A stretch of 51,228 nucleotides of DNA. It comes from an uncultured Treponema sp. (lineage in GTDB: Bacteria; Spirochaetota; Spirochaetia; Treponematales; Treponemataceae). Under the pieces are notes generated by a model that saw only the letters and a list, made by a program, of their open reading frames with translations, searched no databases and was not told the origin of the DNA. A program made the position numbers and the translations under genes. The stretch spans positions 1 through 51,228 of the forward strand of contig CALDIB010000075.1 of assembly GCA_937902125.1 (NCBI GenBank), in the 5' to 3' direction. Positions 15,179 through 24,397 of the stretch are shown piece by piece (position 1 is the first letter of the stretch; each line of letters begins with the position of its first letter).

Positions 15179-17149
15179 ATGGTCGGTCTTGACGTCATCC
15201 GAAAAGACATGCAGACTCTTCTTGAGGAGGACAAGGCTCTCAACGCCATTGAAGTCAACGCCGACTCTCTTGACGAAGCTTTGGCCGACGCTTCGGCCCA
15301 ACTGGACGCGCGGGTGGCCAACCTGGAATACGAAATTTTGGAAAGAGGAAGCGACGGCTTTTTAGGTTTGGCAAAAAAGCCTTGGAAGCTTCGCATTTAC
15401 CAAAACGCCGCCTCTTTGGCCAAAAAAAAGAAGGCCGCGTCTCAAGCCGCCTTTTCTTCGGACGAATTGGACGAAGAGGTCAAGATTGTGGATCAGGACG
15501 GACTTTACTACATCAGACACTTTGGCGACGAAATCATGCTCAAAGTCGTTCTTCCCGTTGGAAAGGGCCGCAGCGTGGAGGCCAAGGACATCATCAACGA
15601 CGCCCGACGCCCGGACACCGTCAGCATAGAAGAGGGCAAGATAAAGGAATTTGCCAAAAAGGGCACGGACGGAAAATACGAGAGCATTGGCCTTTACAAG
15701 CACATCAAGGCCGGCGACGCCATGCTTATCATTGACGTTTCAAAGGACGAGATGGAAGCCACTGTCACGGCCACCGCTCCGGCCATGAGCGGCGGCGAAA
15801 TTACCGCCGAGCAAATCAAGCGCGCCTTGGAGACTCAGGGCGTCGTGGCCGGAATCGAAGACGACAAAATCGCCGAGTTTGTTGACAATCCCGTTTACGG
15901 CGCGCCCTGCGAGGTGGCCCATGCCATAATGCCTCAAGATGGCCGTGACGCTTACATAGCCTTTAACTTTGAGACGGATCCGACAAAGCTAAAAATCAAG
16001 GAAGCCGGCGACGGAAAAGTCAACTTCAAGGAATTGAACAAGATTCAAAATGTCGTCCAAGGCCAGCCCTTGGCCACAAAAATGCAGCCGGAGCGGGGCA
16101 AGGCGGGAAAGACCTTGTATGGCCGCTACCTTGAGGCCAAAAACGGAAAGGACATCAAGATTCCCTTGGGAAAGAACGTCGAGCTTGACAAAGACGGAGT
16201 CACGGTTATCGCCAGCGTAGCCGGACGGGTTCATTACGACGACCAAAAAATCAACGTGGAGCCTGTTTTGGAATTGGAAAGCGTGGGAATCAAGACCGGC
16301 AACATCGACTTTTTGGGAAGCGTCATCGTCAAAGGAAACGTGGACGACGGCTACGAAATCAAGGCCACCGGCGACATCGAAATTTCCGGCACTGTCGGCA
16401 AAAGCTTCATCAAAAGCGAAAAGGGCAACGTTATCGTTTCGGCCGGCATTTTTGGCCACGACGAGGGCGAGGTTCACTGCGGAAAATCCTTGTGGGCCAA
16501 GTTCATTCAAAGCGCCAAAATCGAAGTCGAAGAATTTTGCATTGTTTCCGACAGCATAATGAACAGCGAAGTGAGCGCGATGAAAAAAATCGTCCTCAAC
16601 GGAAAGAAGGCCCAAATTACCGGCGGCCACTTGTTTGCCACGGAAGAAATCGCCGCGAGGAACATCGGAAGTCCCGGCGGCGGAACTGAAACGATTTTGG
16701 AAGTCGGCTTTGACCCCCGCGCCAAGCACCGCTTGGAGTTTATCCAAGGCCAGCAAAACGACTTGGTTCGGGAATTGGAGGATGTGGAGAACAACATCCT
16801 CACTTTGGAAAATTACAAAAAGGCCCGGCGAACCCTTCCCAAGGACAAGGAAGAAACTTTGGCCAACCTCAAGAGCCGCAAGCAGGAAATTGCGATAGAA
16901 TCCGAAAAGATTTCGGAAGAAATAGACCAAATTCAAGAACACTTGCACGAGCTTAAGGTCTTTGGAAAAGTCAAGGCGGAAGGAAATGTCTTTGCCGGGG
17001 TCAAGATTTACATTCGCGACACCTTGCAGGAAGTCCGCGCCGACACAAAGAACGTCACGTATTTTATGGAAGGCGGCTTCATACGCACTGGAAAATACGA
17101 GGCGCCTGACATGTCCGAGCTTGTAATGCCGGAAGGATACTCCAGCTAA
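15179..17149 (+). CDS. fapA: FapA-family protein (DUF342) with N-terminal Jag-like domain
   Basis: 656 residues. The first 78 residues resemble the Jag_N domain (EVNADSLDEALADASAQLD... then ERGSDGFLGLAKKPWKLRIY). The bulk is a DUF342/FapA region rich in short beta strands (about 110-520) with repeats such as IEISGTVGKSFIKSEKGNVI and a C-terminal strand block. A coiled coil occupies about 525-600. FapA proteins recruit FtsZ regulators or polysaccharides in other bacteria, but the role in spirochaetes is unclear. Its place straight after sigma28 is conserved in treponemes. Confidence 0.9.
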   Translation: MVGLDVIRKDMQTLLEEDKALNAIEVNADSLDEALADASAQLDARVANLEYEILERGSDGFLGLAKKPWKLRIYQNAASLAKKKKAASQAAFSSDELDEEVKIVDQDGLYYIRHFGDEIMLKVVLPVGKGRSVEAKDIINDARRPDTVSIEEGKIKEFAKKGTDGKYESIGLYKHIKAGDAMLIIDVSKDEMEATVTATAPAMSGGEITAEQIKRALETQGVVAGIEDDKIAEFVDNPVYGAPCEVAHAIMPQDGRDAYIAFNFETDPTKLKIKEAGDGKVNFKELNKIQNVVQGQPLATKMQPERGKAGKTLYGRYLEAKNGKDIKIPLGKNVELDKDGVTVIASVAGRVHYDDQKINVEPVLELESVGIKTGNIDFLGSVIVKGNVDDGYEIKATGDIEISGTVGKSFIKSEKGNVIVSAGIFGHDEGEVHCGKSLWAKFIQSAKIEVEEFCIVSDSIMNSEVSAMKKIVLNGKKAQITGGHLFATEEIAARNIGSPGGGTETILEVGFDPRAKHRLEFIQGQQNDLVRELEDVENNILTLENYKKARRTLPKDKEETLANLKSRKQEIAIESEKISEEIDQIQEHLHELKVFGKVKAEGNVFAGVKIYIRDTLQEVRADTKNVTYFMEGGFIRTGKYEAPDMSELVMPEGYSS

Positions 17150-17150
17150 T

Positions 17151-17483
17151 ATGGCCCTGCAGCCCATCGACTTGCAAACAATGTATTCTCAAATGGCGAA
17201 TGTGGCCCAACGGGTGGCCAGCGAAGGGCAGGGCGCCGCCTTGTCCCAATCCCTGCAAACCCAAGGCTTGGTGAACCAAAATTTGCAGGCTTCCCAAAGC
17301 GTTCAAAAGGCGGCCGCAAACGAAAGCCAAACCGGAAAAATCAAGGCCGACGACAAGGGCTCTGGCGGCGCACAGGGCGGAAGCCAAAAGAAAAGGGAAA
17401 AGCCCCAAGAAGAGCCTGAAAAGCGCGAGCAATACGAGATTCGCGATCCGCGCTTGGGCATTCATGTGAACATAACGAGGTGA
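17151..17483 (+). CDS. Small hydrophilic protein of the flagellar cluster (unknown)
   Basis: 110 residues, starting two bases after the fapA stop. The N-terminal 55 residues are Gln/Ala-rich and helical; the middle is Lys/Glu/Gly-rich and disordered; the end is a short conserved-looking tail IRDPRLGIHVNITR. A D-P-x-L-G-x-x-V/I-D/N-I ending occurs in several uncharacterised proteins next to flagellar genes. No signal peptide or membrane helix. Probably co-transcribed with fapA and the next gene. Confidence 0.8.
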   Translation: MALQPIDLQTMYSQMANVAQRVASEGQGAALSQSLQTQGLVNQNLQASQSVQKAAANESQTGKIKADDKGSGGAQGGSQKKREKPQEEPEKREQYEIRDPRLGIHVNITR

Positions 17484-17487
17484 AAAA

Positions 17488-18228
17488 GTGGCCGTTTTTT
17501 TGCTTTCGTCCCTTACAATGATAAATTTGCTATTGTGGCTTGTCTTTTTGGTTCGATTTAAAAAGCTTTTTTCCGCCGACGACATTATGACAAAATTCCG
17601 CGACGGAATGGAAAGCCTTTTGGGAGACGCGCAAAGAAACACGCTTTCAAACATAAACCTGATAGAAGAAAAGACCAAAGAACTTAAGGCCGCCAGCGCC
17701 GAAGCCGAGCGGAAAGTGGCCATCCTGCGCCGCGAGTTGCAAAGCGCTGAAAAAAGCGCGGCCTTTCAAGCCCAGTTAAATTTGAGAGCCTCTTCTTCCG
17801 GCCAAAGCGGGGAAGAGCGGCCTTCTTCCGCCCCTTTGGGAGCGGCCAAGGTTCCGGCAAAAAAGGCCAAGGGCCGGGGGGCCGCAAAAACTTCTCCCAA
17901 GGCTTCTTCCAGAGCGGCGGCGGCCTACAAGCAAAACCGGCTTCCCGGCGAGGACGAAGCCTACGCGCTTACAGGCCTTTTTCAGGAAAACGCGGAAAAA
18001 TCCCTTTTTGAGGAGCCTCAAATCACCGTCACAAAAGACGGCGACGCTTACGGAAAGGTTCCCATTGTCAAGACCGAAATTGTGGCCAGCGACAATCCCA
18101 TTGAGCCTAAAAAGCCCTTCGCCCGCCGCGTCAGGGAAATGGCGGACTTGGGAAAGAGCGTTGAGGAAATCGCTTCCGAAACAGACCATTCCACAACCGA
18201 AGTTCAGCTTGTGCTGGACATGATATAG
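17488..18228 (+). CDS. Membrane-anchored coiled-coil protein with C-terminal helix-turn-helix-like tail
   Basis: 246 residues from GTG 17488, with GAGGTG six bases upstream. One N-terminal membrane helix (about 2-22), then a coiled coil (about 50-90), a Pro/Ala/Lys-rich linker (95-150), and a C-terminal stretch VREMADLGKSVEEIASETDH..TEVQLVLDMI that looks like a small helix-turn-helix (DUF6115/DUF2802-like). Proteins of this form often end flagellar operons. DNA binding by the tail is inferred from its pattern only. It is the last gene of the flagellar run. Confidence 0.8.
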   Translation: MAVFLLSSLTMINLLLWLVFLVRFKKLFSADDIMTKFRDGMESLLGDAQRNTLSNINLIEEKTKELKAASAEAERKVAILRRELQSAEKSAAFQAQLNLRASSSGQSGEERPSSAPLGAAKVPAKKAKGRGAAKTSPKASSRAAAAYKQNRLPGEDEAYALTGLFQENAEKSLFEEPQITVTKDGDAYGKVPIVKTEIVASDNPIEPKKPFARRVREMADLGKSVEEIASETDHSTTEVQLVLDMI

Positions 18229-18251
18229 CGGCGTTCTTTATGGAGGAATAT

Positions 18252-19307
18252 ATGAGCGTAAAAAAGCAGAAATTGGCGACGCTGTCCGACGGCCAGGAAG
18301 TCCACTTGTTCACCGTTTCCAACGGAAAGATGTCCTTTACGGTTACTGACTACGGCTGTACCATCACGGGAATTATTCTTCCCCAAAAAAACGGCCCTGT
18401 AAGCGACATCCTTTTGGGATATTCCACCCTGCCTGAATATGTCATGTCCGACGGCTACAGCTTTGGCTCAATCGTGGGCCGCTTCGCCAACCGAATCGGC
18501 GGCGCTTCCTTTAGCGTGGACGGAAAAAAATATCAGCTGGACAAAAACGACAACAAAATAAACACCTTGCATGGAGGTTTTTTTAGGCTTGACCATCAGG
18601 TTTGGAAGGCCAAGGCCGTGGAGTCAAAGACTTCTTGCGGCGTGGAGTTCAAGCGCCGCAGCCCCGACGGAGAGCAGGGATTTCCGGGAAACCTTGACGT
18701 GACGGTCTCTTACACTCTAAGCAAGGACAACAAGCTGACCATGCAGTATAAGGCCAAGACCGACAAGGCCACGCCGGTAAATTTCACCAACCACGCTTAC
18801 TTCAACCTTGCCGGAAGCGGAACTGTCCTTGACCACCAGCTTCAGTCCGACTGCAAGGGCTATTTGGAAGTGGACAAAAACTTGATTCCCACTGGAAAAA
18901 TAATTGACTTGGCGGGAACTCCCTTTGACTTTAACAAAGCCAAGGCCATTGGCCAAGACATCGGCAAGGTGGCTCCCGGCTACGACCACTGCTATGTGAC
19001 TCCCGCCTACAAGGGAAAGGCCTGCGCTCCCGACCCAAAAAAGCTTTTCCGCTGCGCCGTCCTTTGCGACCCCAAGAGCGGCCGCAAAATGACCATGGAG
19101 ACAAACCAAGAGGGCGTTCAAATTTACACCGCCAACTGGGTTGAAGGAATTGCCGGAAAGAACGGAAGGCGCATGGAAAAGCACGGCGCCATTTGCCTTG
19201 AAAGCCAACGCTTTCCCGACGCTCCCAACAAGGCTGACTTTCCGCCTTGCCTCTTGAGGCCGAAGGAAACTTACAACGCTGTGACCGTCTATTCTTTTGA
19301 ATGGTAA
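18252..19307 (+). CDS. galM: Aldose 1-epimerase (mutarotase)
   Basis: 351 residues. ATG 18252 is preferred to ATG 18240 because GGAGGA (18242-18247) then has ideal spacing. The fold is the GalM beta-sandwich; conserved blocks are GRFANRIGGASF, NTLHGG, the catalytic-His block NFTNHAYFNLAG and the catalytic-Glu block GAICLESQRFPDAPN. It interconverts alpha and beta anomers of galactose or glucose in the cytoplasm. It sits alone between flagellar and V-ATPase genes and ends at a strong terminator. Confidence 0.95.
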   Translation: MSVKKQKLATLSDGQEVHLFTVSNGKMSFTVTDYGCTITGIILPQKNGPVSDILLGYSTLPEYVMSDGYSFGSIVGRFANRIGGASFSVDGKKYQLDKNDNKINTLHGGFFRLDHQVWKAKAVESKTSCGVEFKRRSPDGEQGFPGNLDVTVSYTLSKDNKLTMQYKAKTDKATPVNFTNHAYFNLAGSGTVLDHQLQSDCKGYLEVDKNLIPTGKIIDLAGTPFDFNKAKAIGQDIGKVAPGYDHCYVTPAYKGKACAPDPKKLFRCAVLCDPKSGRKMTMETNQEGVQIYTANWVEGIAGKNGRRMEKHGAICLESQRFPDAPNKADFPPCLLRPKETYNAVTVYSFEW

Positions 19308-19313
19308 AAACAG

Positions 19314-19348
19314 AAGGCTGTCCGGCTTTGGACGGCCTTTTCTTTTTT
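19314..19348 (+). terminator. Rho-independent terminator after galM
   Basis: AAGGCTGTCC (19314-19323) pairs with GGACGGCCTT (19330-19339) through a 10-base stem with one G-U pair and a 6-base loop. The T-rich run TTTTCTTTTTT follows directly. It begins seven bases after the galM stop and separates the flagellar/galM unit from the V-ATPase operon. Confidence 0.9.
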
Positions 19349-19361
19349 AAAGAAAAAAAAC

Positions 19362-19390
19362 TTGATAAATTCCTTTTTTGGCGCTATAAT
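19362..19390 (+). promoter_or_regulatory. Strong sigma70-type promoter of the V-ATPase operon
   Basis: TTGATA (19362-19367) and TATAAT (19385-19390) are separated by 17 bases. The leader is about 45 bases and AT-rich, ending with AAGGAG (19431-19436) five bases before the atpE start. Confidence 0.88.
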
Positions 19391-19441
19391 TTACGAATTA
19401 TAAATTGCATTCAAATTATTTATGCATTATAAGGAGCATGA

Positions 19442-20059
19442 ATGGACGTTCAGTTGCAAGAATTGATCGACAAGATCAAAAAGGACGGCGTTGCGTCGGC
19501 GGAAGAACAGGCCGCCAAGATTGTCGCCGAAGCGGAAGCCAAAGCCGCTTCAATTGTGAATGACGCAAAGTCACAGGCGGAAAGCATTGAAAAAGAGGCC
19601 AAGGCTTCAAGCGAGCGCTTTCAAAAAGCCGGAGAGGACGCTGTAAAGCAGGCTTCCCGCAATCTTCTTATTTCATTCCGCGACGGAATCAACGCGCAGC
19701 TAAAGGCCATCGTTCAGGACGAGACGGCCAAGACCTACTCAAAGGACTTGCTGGCCAAGTTGATTCCCGAAACCGTCAAGGCGTGGGCCGCAAAATCAGA
19801 GGCGGCAGATTTGGCCGTTCTTCTTTCCAAGGACGACTTGAACGCTTTGGAAAGCGGACTTAAGGGCGCCCTCAAGGATGAAATCTCCAAGGGCATGGAA
19901 ATCAGGGCCGACAAATCATTGGCTTCGGGCTTTAGAATCGGCCTTAAGGACGGAAGCGCCTACTACGACTATTCAGCCGAAAGCGTGGCCGACCTTTTCG
20001 CCGCTTACTTGAACCCCAAAATCGCCGCTCTTGTGGCAGCGGCCGCTAAAGAGGCTTAA
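19442..20059 (+). CDS. atpE: V-type ATPase subunit E
   Basis: 205 residues. The N-terminal half is a long amphipathic coiled coil with repeated EAEAKA/DAKSQAESIEKEAK patterns, and the C-terminal half (about 110-200) is the globular head that contacts subunit B. Subunit E forms the peripheral stalk, normally paired with subunit G. No G gene is seen here. It is the first gene of the operon and is read from the promoter at 19362-19390. Confidence 0.92.
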   Translation: MDVQLQELIDKIKKDGVASAEEQAAKIVAEAEAKAASIVNDAKSQAESIEKEAKASSERFQKAGEDAVKQASRNLLISFRDGINAQLKAIVQDETAKTYSKDLLAKLIPETVKAWAAKSEAADLAVLLSKDDLNALESGLKGALKDEISKGMEIRADKSLASGFRIGLKDGSAYYDYSAESVADLFAAYLNPKIAALVAAAAKEA

Positions 20060-20062
20060 ATA

Positions 20063-20605
20063 GTGGCAAAGCAGTACTACTTGGTTTCGCAGTTGCCGTC
20101 AGTCGAAAATTTGGACTCCAGGCAGCTTCCGATAACCGAACAATACTACAGGGATCTCTGCGGCCGCTTTCTTGACGACAAAAGCAAAAAGATTGTCCAA
20201 AGTCTTTCGCTGGAGCCGCCAAAAAGCGACAAAATGACAGGCTCGGCCTTTCTTGACAAGTGGAACGACCGGGAGCGCTGCCTTAGGTTCGCCCTGGCCC
20301 AGGTTCGCGCCCTAAAAATGAAAAAAGAAGCCGAAATGCTGCCTCCGGGCTGCACGGCCGACATCATTCAAGCGGCCAGAACCGCGGTGGGAATGGACAG
20401 TCCCCTTGCCGCCGAAGAATTCTTGAACGAATACAGGATGGAAACTCTCAACTCGTTGGCTCCGTTGGACAACTTTAGCGTTGACGCGGTGATTGCCTAC
20501 GGCCTTAAGCTCATGTTGGCCCAGCGCATGAAAAAGTTCGACGTTGAGACAGGCAAAGCTTCCTACCACAAAATTTACGATGAAATACTCGAGGAGTCAA
20601 AATGA
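20063..20605 (+). CDS. DUF2764-like V-ATPase operon protein
   Basis: 180 residues from GTG 20063, three bases after atpE. The N-terminus KQYYLVSQLPSV is characteristic of the DUF2764 family, which occurs in spirochaetes, chlamydiae and Bacteroidetes in the same place between subunits E and A. It is soluble and mostly helical with no membrane segment. Function has not been shown. Since no gene for subunit C/d or F is present, it may stand in for a central-stalk part; this is inference from context. It overlaps atpA by four bases. Confidence 0.88.
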   Translation: MAKQYYLVSQLPSVENLDSRQLPITEQYYRDLCGRFLDDKSKKIVQSLSLEPPKSDKMTGSAFLDKWNDRERCLRFALAQVRALKMKKEAEMLPPGCTADIIQAARTAVGMDSPLAAEEFLNEYRMETLNSLAPLDNFSVDAVIAYGLKLMLAQRMKKFDVETGKASYHKIYDEILEESK

Positions 20606-22395
20606 GCGCAAACACTCAAACAAACAAGTCTGACGCCAAAGGAAAAGTAATCGGCATTAACGGAAACATGGTCTCCGTTCAGTTTGACGGAACAGTCACG
20701 ATGAACGAAGTGGGCTACGTTAAAGTCGAGGACACAAAACTTAAGGGCGAAATAATCCGAATCCGCGGAAACACGGCCCAGATGCAGATTTTTGAAATGA
20801 CGGAAGGCATCAAGGCCGGCTGCGAAGTTGAATTTACCGGCGAAATGCTTGCCGTCCGCTTGGGACCGGGACTTTTGGGCCATGTATACGACGGCCTTCA
20901 GAACCCCCTTCCCGAATTGGCGGAAAAAGCCGGCTACTTCTTGGAGCGCGGCTTTTACGTGGAGCCCCTTCCCACAAACGTTGAATGGGACTTCACTCCC
21001 GTTTCAAAGCCGGGCGACACCCTTTACCGCGGCGACTACTTTGGCTCCGTTCCCGAAGGACCCTTCACGCATAAGATTTTGGTGCCCTTTGACATGCTCG
21101 GAAGCTACAAGGTAAAGTCCATCGTTCCCGCGGGAAAATACAAGCTTGACGACACCCTCTGCGTCGTCACCGACGAAAAGGGCAACGAAAAGAACCTTAC
21201 CATGGCCTTCTACTGGCCTGTAAAGCGCGCCGTGGACTGCTACGCCGAGCGCCTTGAGCCTACAGAAACAATGGTCACAAAGACCCGCTTGATCGACACC
21301 TTCTTCCCTGTGGCCAAGGGCGGAACTTATTGTATCCCTGGCCCCTTCGGCGCGGGAAAGACGGTAATCCAGCACACTACCAGCCGCAACGCGGACGTTG
21401 ACATCGTAATCATCGCGGCTTGCGGCGAGCGCGCGGGCGAAGTCGTAGAGACAATCACCGAGTTCCCCGAGCTAAAGGACCCCCGCACGGGCCGCTCTTT
21501 GATGGAAAGAACAATCATTATCTGCAACACCTCTTCAATGCCGGTAGCGAGCCGCGAGGCTTCGGTTTACACTTCGGTAACTTTGGCCGAATACTACCGC
21601 CAGATGGGCCTGAATGTTTTGCTTTTGGCCGACTCCACAAGCCGTTGGGCGCAGGCCCTTCGCGAAATGTCAGGCCGCTTGGAAGAGATTCCGGGCGAGG
21701 AAGCCTTCCCGGCTTACTTGGAAAGCTACATCGCGGCCTTCTACGAGCGCGCGGGCCAAGTTCGCCTTCGCGACGGAAGCAAAGGCTCTGTCACAATCGG
21801 CGGAACGGTTTCTCCTGCCGGCGGTAACTTTGAGGAGCCTGTAACCCAGGCCACGCTAAAAGTTGTCGGAGCCTTCCACGGACTAACCCGCGAAAGGTCC
21901 GACGCGCGAAAGTACCCCGCCATCGACCCGATAGCCTCTTGGTCAAAGTACAACCCCGTTATCCGCAAGGACTGGGTTGACTACGCCCGCGCCGAGTTCA
22001 AGCGGGGCACCGAAGTCAACCAAATGATGAAGGTTGTAGGCGAAGAAGGAACGACCACGGAAGACTTTGTGGCCTACCTCAAGAGCGAATTCTTGGACGC
22101 GGTTTACTTCCAGCAAAACTCCTTCGACGAAATCGACGCGGCCTGTTCGGTCGAGCGCCAGACATACACCTTTAAAAAGGTTCTTATGGTCATGGCCTCC
22201 GACTTTGACCTTAAGGACAAGGACGAAGCCAGAAACTTCTTCAACCAGTTGCGCCGCACTTTCGGCGACTGGAACTACGTTGAATTCAAGTCGGATAAAT
22301 TCAATTCCCTTGAAAAGGAAATTGACGCAATTTATTCACAGAAAAACGGAACGCTTACAAAGGCGGGCGAAGCCCTTCTTAAGGACGGTGAATAA
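20602..22395 (+). CDS. atpA: V-type ATPase catalytic subunit A
   Basis: 597 residues, full length. Walker A motif GPFGAGKT (G247-T254), conserved ADSTSRWAQALREMSGRLEE and the A-subunit GEEAFPAYL. The non-homologous insert (about 120-185) that marks A subunits is present. It hydrolyses or makes ATP at the A/B interfaces of the V1 head. It overlaps the DUF2764 gene at the front and atpB at the back (shared base in TAATG). Confidence 0.97.
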   Translation: MSANTQTNKSDAKGKVIGINGNMVSVQFDGTVTMNEVGYVKVEDTKLKGEIIRIRGNTAQMQIFEMTEGIKAGCEVEFTGEMLAVRLGPGLLGHVYDGLQNPLPELAEKAGYFLERGFYVEPLPTNVEWDFTPVSKPGDTLYRGDYFGSVPEGPFTHKILVPFDMLGSYKVKSIVPAGKYKLDDTLCVVTDEKGNEKNLTMAFYWPVKRAVDCYAERLEPTETMVTKTRLIDTFFPVAKGGTYCIPGPFGAGKTVIQHTTSRNADVDIVIIAACGERAGEVVETITEFPELKDPRTGRSLMERTIIICNTSSMPVASREASVYTSVTLAEYYRQMGLNVLLLADSTSRWAQALREMSGRLEEIPGEEAFPAYLESYIAAFYERAGQVRLRDGSKGSVTIGGTVSPAGGNFEEPVTQATLKVVGAFHGLTRERSDARKYPAIDPIASWSKYNPVIRKDWVDYARAEFKRGTEVNQMMKVVGEEGTTTEDFVAYLKSEFLDAVYFQQNSFDEIDAACSVERQTYTFKKVLMVMASDFDLKDKDEARNFFNQLRRTFGDWNYVEFKSDKFNSLEKEIDAIYSQKNGTLTKAGEALLKDGE

Positions 22396-23687
22396 TGAAC
22401 AAAGTTTACAGCAAAATTGAGTCAATCAACGGAAGCGTAATCACCGTTAAGGCCGACGACGTGGCCTACGGCGAGCTCGCGGAAATTGAGACAAGATTCG
22501 GAAAGTCGTTGGCCGAGGTTTCCAACATTCAAGGCGACAACGTTTCCCTTCAGGTTTTTGCCGGAGGACGCGGCGTTTCGACCGGCGACCACATCAAATT
22601 CCTTGGCCACAGAATGGAAGTCAGCTTTAGCGACAACCTTCTTGGCCGCATCTTCAACGGTTCGGCAGAGCCTAGGGACAACGGCCCTTCTTTGGCGGAA
22701 AACTTGGTCACAATCGGCGGCCCTTCGGTAAACCCCACAAAGCGCATTATGGCGCGCCGCATGATCAGAACCGGAATCCCCATGATTGACATGTTCAACA
22801 CGTTGGTCGTCTCTCAAAAGCTTCCGATTTTCTCAATCTCTGGCGAGCCCTACAACCAGCTTTTGGCGCGCATCGCCATGCAGGCCGAAGTTGACGTAAT
22901 CGTCTTGGGCGGAATGGGACTTAAGTATGACGACTACTTGTACTTTAAGAACACCCTTGAAAACGGCGGCGCCCTAAGCCGAACGGTAATGTTCGTGCAC
23001 ACGGCCGCCGACCCGTCGGTGGAATGCAAGAAGATTCCAGACCTTTCGTTGGCCGTTGCGGAACAGTTTGCCCTGCAAGGAAAGGACGTTCTTGTCCTTC
23101 TTACCGACATGACGAACTTCGCCGACTCAATGAAGGAAATCGCCATCACTCAGGAACAGGTTCCGTCTAACCGCGGATACCCGGGAGACCTTTACTCCCA
23201 GCTGGCCGCCCGCTACGAAAAGGCCGTCGATTTCGCCGACTCAGGCTCGGTAACGATCCTTGCCGTGACCACAATGCCCGGCGACGACGTAACCCACCCG
23301 GTTCCCGACAACACGGGATACATCACCGAGGGCCAGTACTACCTTAAGGGCGGTCGCATCGAGCCGTTCGGCTCCTTGTCGCGCCTTAAGCAGAACGTAA
23401 ACGGAAAGACCCGGAACGACCACCGCGCCCTTATGGACGGCATGATTCGCCTTTACGCCTCATACAAAGACACGCTTGAAAAAAAGAGCATGGGCTTTAA
23501 CATGAGCGCCTGGGACGAAAAGCTCCTAAAATACGGCGAAATGTTTGAAAGGGAAATGATGGATCTTTCAAAGAACATCGCCCTTGAGGACGCGCTGGAC
23601 TTGGGCTGGAAGATTCTAAAGGATTGCTTTGACAAGGATGAAGTTGGAATCAAGACCGAGTTGATTGAGGAACACTGGCCAAATTAA
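22395..23687 (+). CDS. atpB: V-type ATPase regulatory subunit B
   Basis: 430 residues. It lacks a Walker A motif, reading SGEPYNQLLARIAMQA in that place, as B subunits do. Other family blocks are RIFNGSAEPRDNGP, NEAADPSVECKKIPD-like HTAADPSVECKKIPD and SNRGYPGDLYSQLAARYEKA. It completes the V1 hexamer with subunit A. Its stop codon lies inside the hairpin at 23683-23706, and a 95-base gap separates it from atpD, unlike the overlaps upstream. Confidence 0.96.
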   Translation: MNKVYSKIESINGSVITVKADDVAYGELAEIETRFGKSLAEVSNIQGDNVSLQVFAGGRGVSTGDHIKFLGHRMEVSFSDNLLGRIFNGSAEPRDNGPSLAENLVTIGGPSVNPTKRIMARRMIRTGIPMIDMFNTLVVSQKLPIFSISGEPYNQLLARIAMQAEVDVIVLGGMGLKYDDYLYFKNTLENGGALSRTVMFVHTAADPSVECKKIPDLSLAVAEQFALQGKDVLVLLTDMTNFADSMKEIAITQEQVPSNRGYPGDLYSQLAARYEKAVDFADSGSVTILAVTTMPGDDVTHPVPDNTGYITEGQYYLKGGRIEPFGSLSRLKQNVNGKTRNDHRALMDGMIRLYASYKDTLEKKSMGFNMSAWDEKLLKYGEMFEREMMDLSKNIALEDALDLGWKILKDCFDKDEVGIKTELIEEHWPN

Positions 23688-23706
23688 AGGCCTTGCGGCC
23701 TTTAAT
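23683..23706 (+). terminator. Hairpin over the atpB stop codon (attenuator-like)
   Basis: ATTAAAGGCC (23683-23692) and GGCCTTTAAT (23697-23706) form a perfect 10-base stem with a TTGC loop; the atpB stop TAA is in the left arm. The downstream bases are not a strong T-run, so complete termination is uncertain; it may lower read-through or protect the upstream 3' end. Confidence 0.65.
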
Positions 23707-23713
23707 TTAACGA

Positions 23714-23744
23714 GTTTTGACCGCGGCAAAACCGCGCTCAAAAC
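23714..23744 (+). repeat. Second hairpin between atpB and atpD
   Basis: GTTTTGACCGCGG (23714-23726) pairs with CCGCGCTCAAAAC (23732-23744), a 13-base stem with a single C-C mismatch and a 5-base loop. With the preceding hairpin it fills most of the gap. Confidence 0.75.
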
Positions 23745-23759
23745 ATCGCGACATAGGTT

Positions 23760-23768
23760 TGCTATAAT
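23760..23768 (+). promoter_or_regulatory. Extended -10 promoter for atpD-atpI
   Basis: TGCTATAAT is identical to the extended -10 box at 13493-13501. There is no good -35 box at the right distance. The atpD ATG follows 14 bases after the box, with an AGGA ribosome site, giving a leader of about 8 bases. Confidence 0.55.
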
Positions 23769-23782
23769 TTATAGGATTTTTA

Positions 23783-24397
23783 ATGGCGAAGATTAAGCTG
23801 ACAAAAAACGAGCTCAAGACCCAGAAAGACGCGCTTAAAATGTACAAGCGCTATCTTCCTACCTTGACTCTAAAAAAGCAGCAGCTTCAAACGGAAATCC
23901 GCTCCATAGAGGAGCGCGCCAAAGAAGTGCGGGAACAACGCAAAAACCTTGAAAAGGAATTTGAAGTTTGGATCAGCGTCTTTGGCGAAAAGGACGCCTT
24001 CAAGCCCGGAATGGTTTCTGTAAAGAACATCAGGAAGGGAACCGGCAACATCGCCGGCGTCACGATTCCCGTTTACGAGGGAGCGGATTTTTCCCGCGGC
24101 GACTACGACCTATACTCAACCCCCTTGTGGATTGACTTGGCCGCCGACCGCATGGAAAAGGCGCTTTCCCTTGACCTTGAGGCTGACACGCTGGAAGAAC
24201 AAGTTCGCCTGCTTTCGCAAGAGTTGCGGGTTACAACGCAGCGAGTGAATCTTTTTGAAAAAGTGAAGATTCCTGAAACAAAGGCGAACATAAAGAAAAT
24301 TACGGTTTATCTTGGAGACGAGCAGGTCGCGGCCGTTGTCCGTTCCAAGATTTCTAAGAAAAAACTGCAACAAAAGGCAGGGGAGGAGACAGCATGA
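23783..24397 (+). CDS. atpD: V-type ATPase subunit D (central stalk)
   Basis: 204 residues. Subunit D is an antiparallel coiled coil turning inside the A/B head. The family start KIKLTKNELKTQKDALKMYK and the C-terminal helix with RVNLFEKVKIPETKANIKKI are clear. It couples ATP hydrolysis to rotor turning. It appears to have its own promoter and overlaps atpI by four bases. Confidence 0.95.
   Translation: MAKIKLTKNELKTQKDALKMYKRYLPTLTLKKQQLQTEIRSIEERAKEVREQRKNLEKEFEVWISVFGEKDAFKPGMVSVKNIRKGTGNIAGVTIPVYEGADFSRGDYDLYSTPLWIDLAADRMEKALSLDLEADTLEEQVRLLSQELRVTTQRVNLFEKVKIPETKANIKKITVYLGDEQVAAVVRSKISKKKLQQKAGEETA

Noticed and set aside
15989..17167. A 392-codon open frame antisense to fapA
   Set aside because: It has no ribosome site and mirrors the codon bias of the plus-strand gene, whose domains are clear.
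19391..19441. A riboswitch in the atpE leader
   Set aside because: The leader is about 45 bases and AT-rich with no stable fold, too short for known classes.
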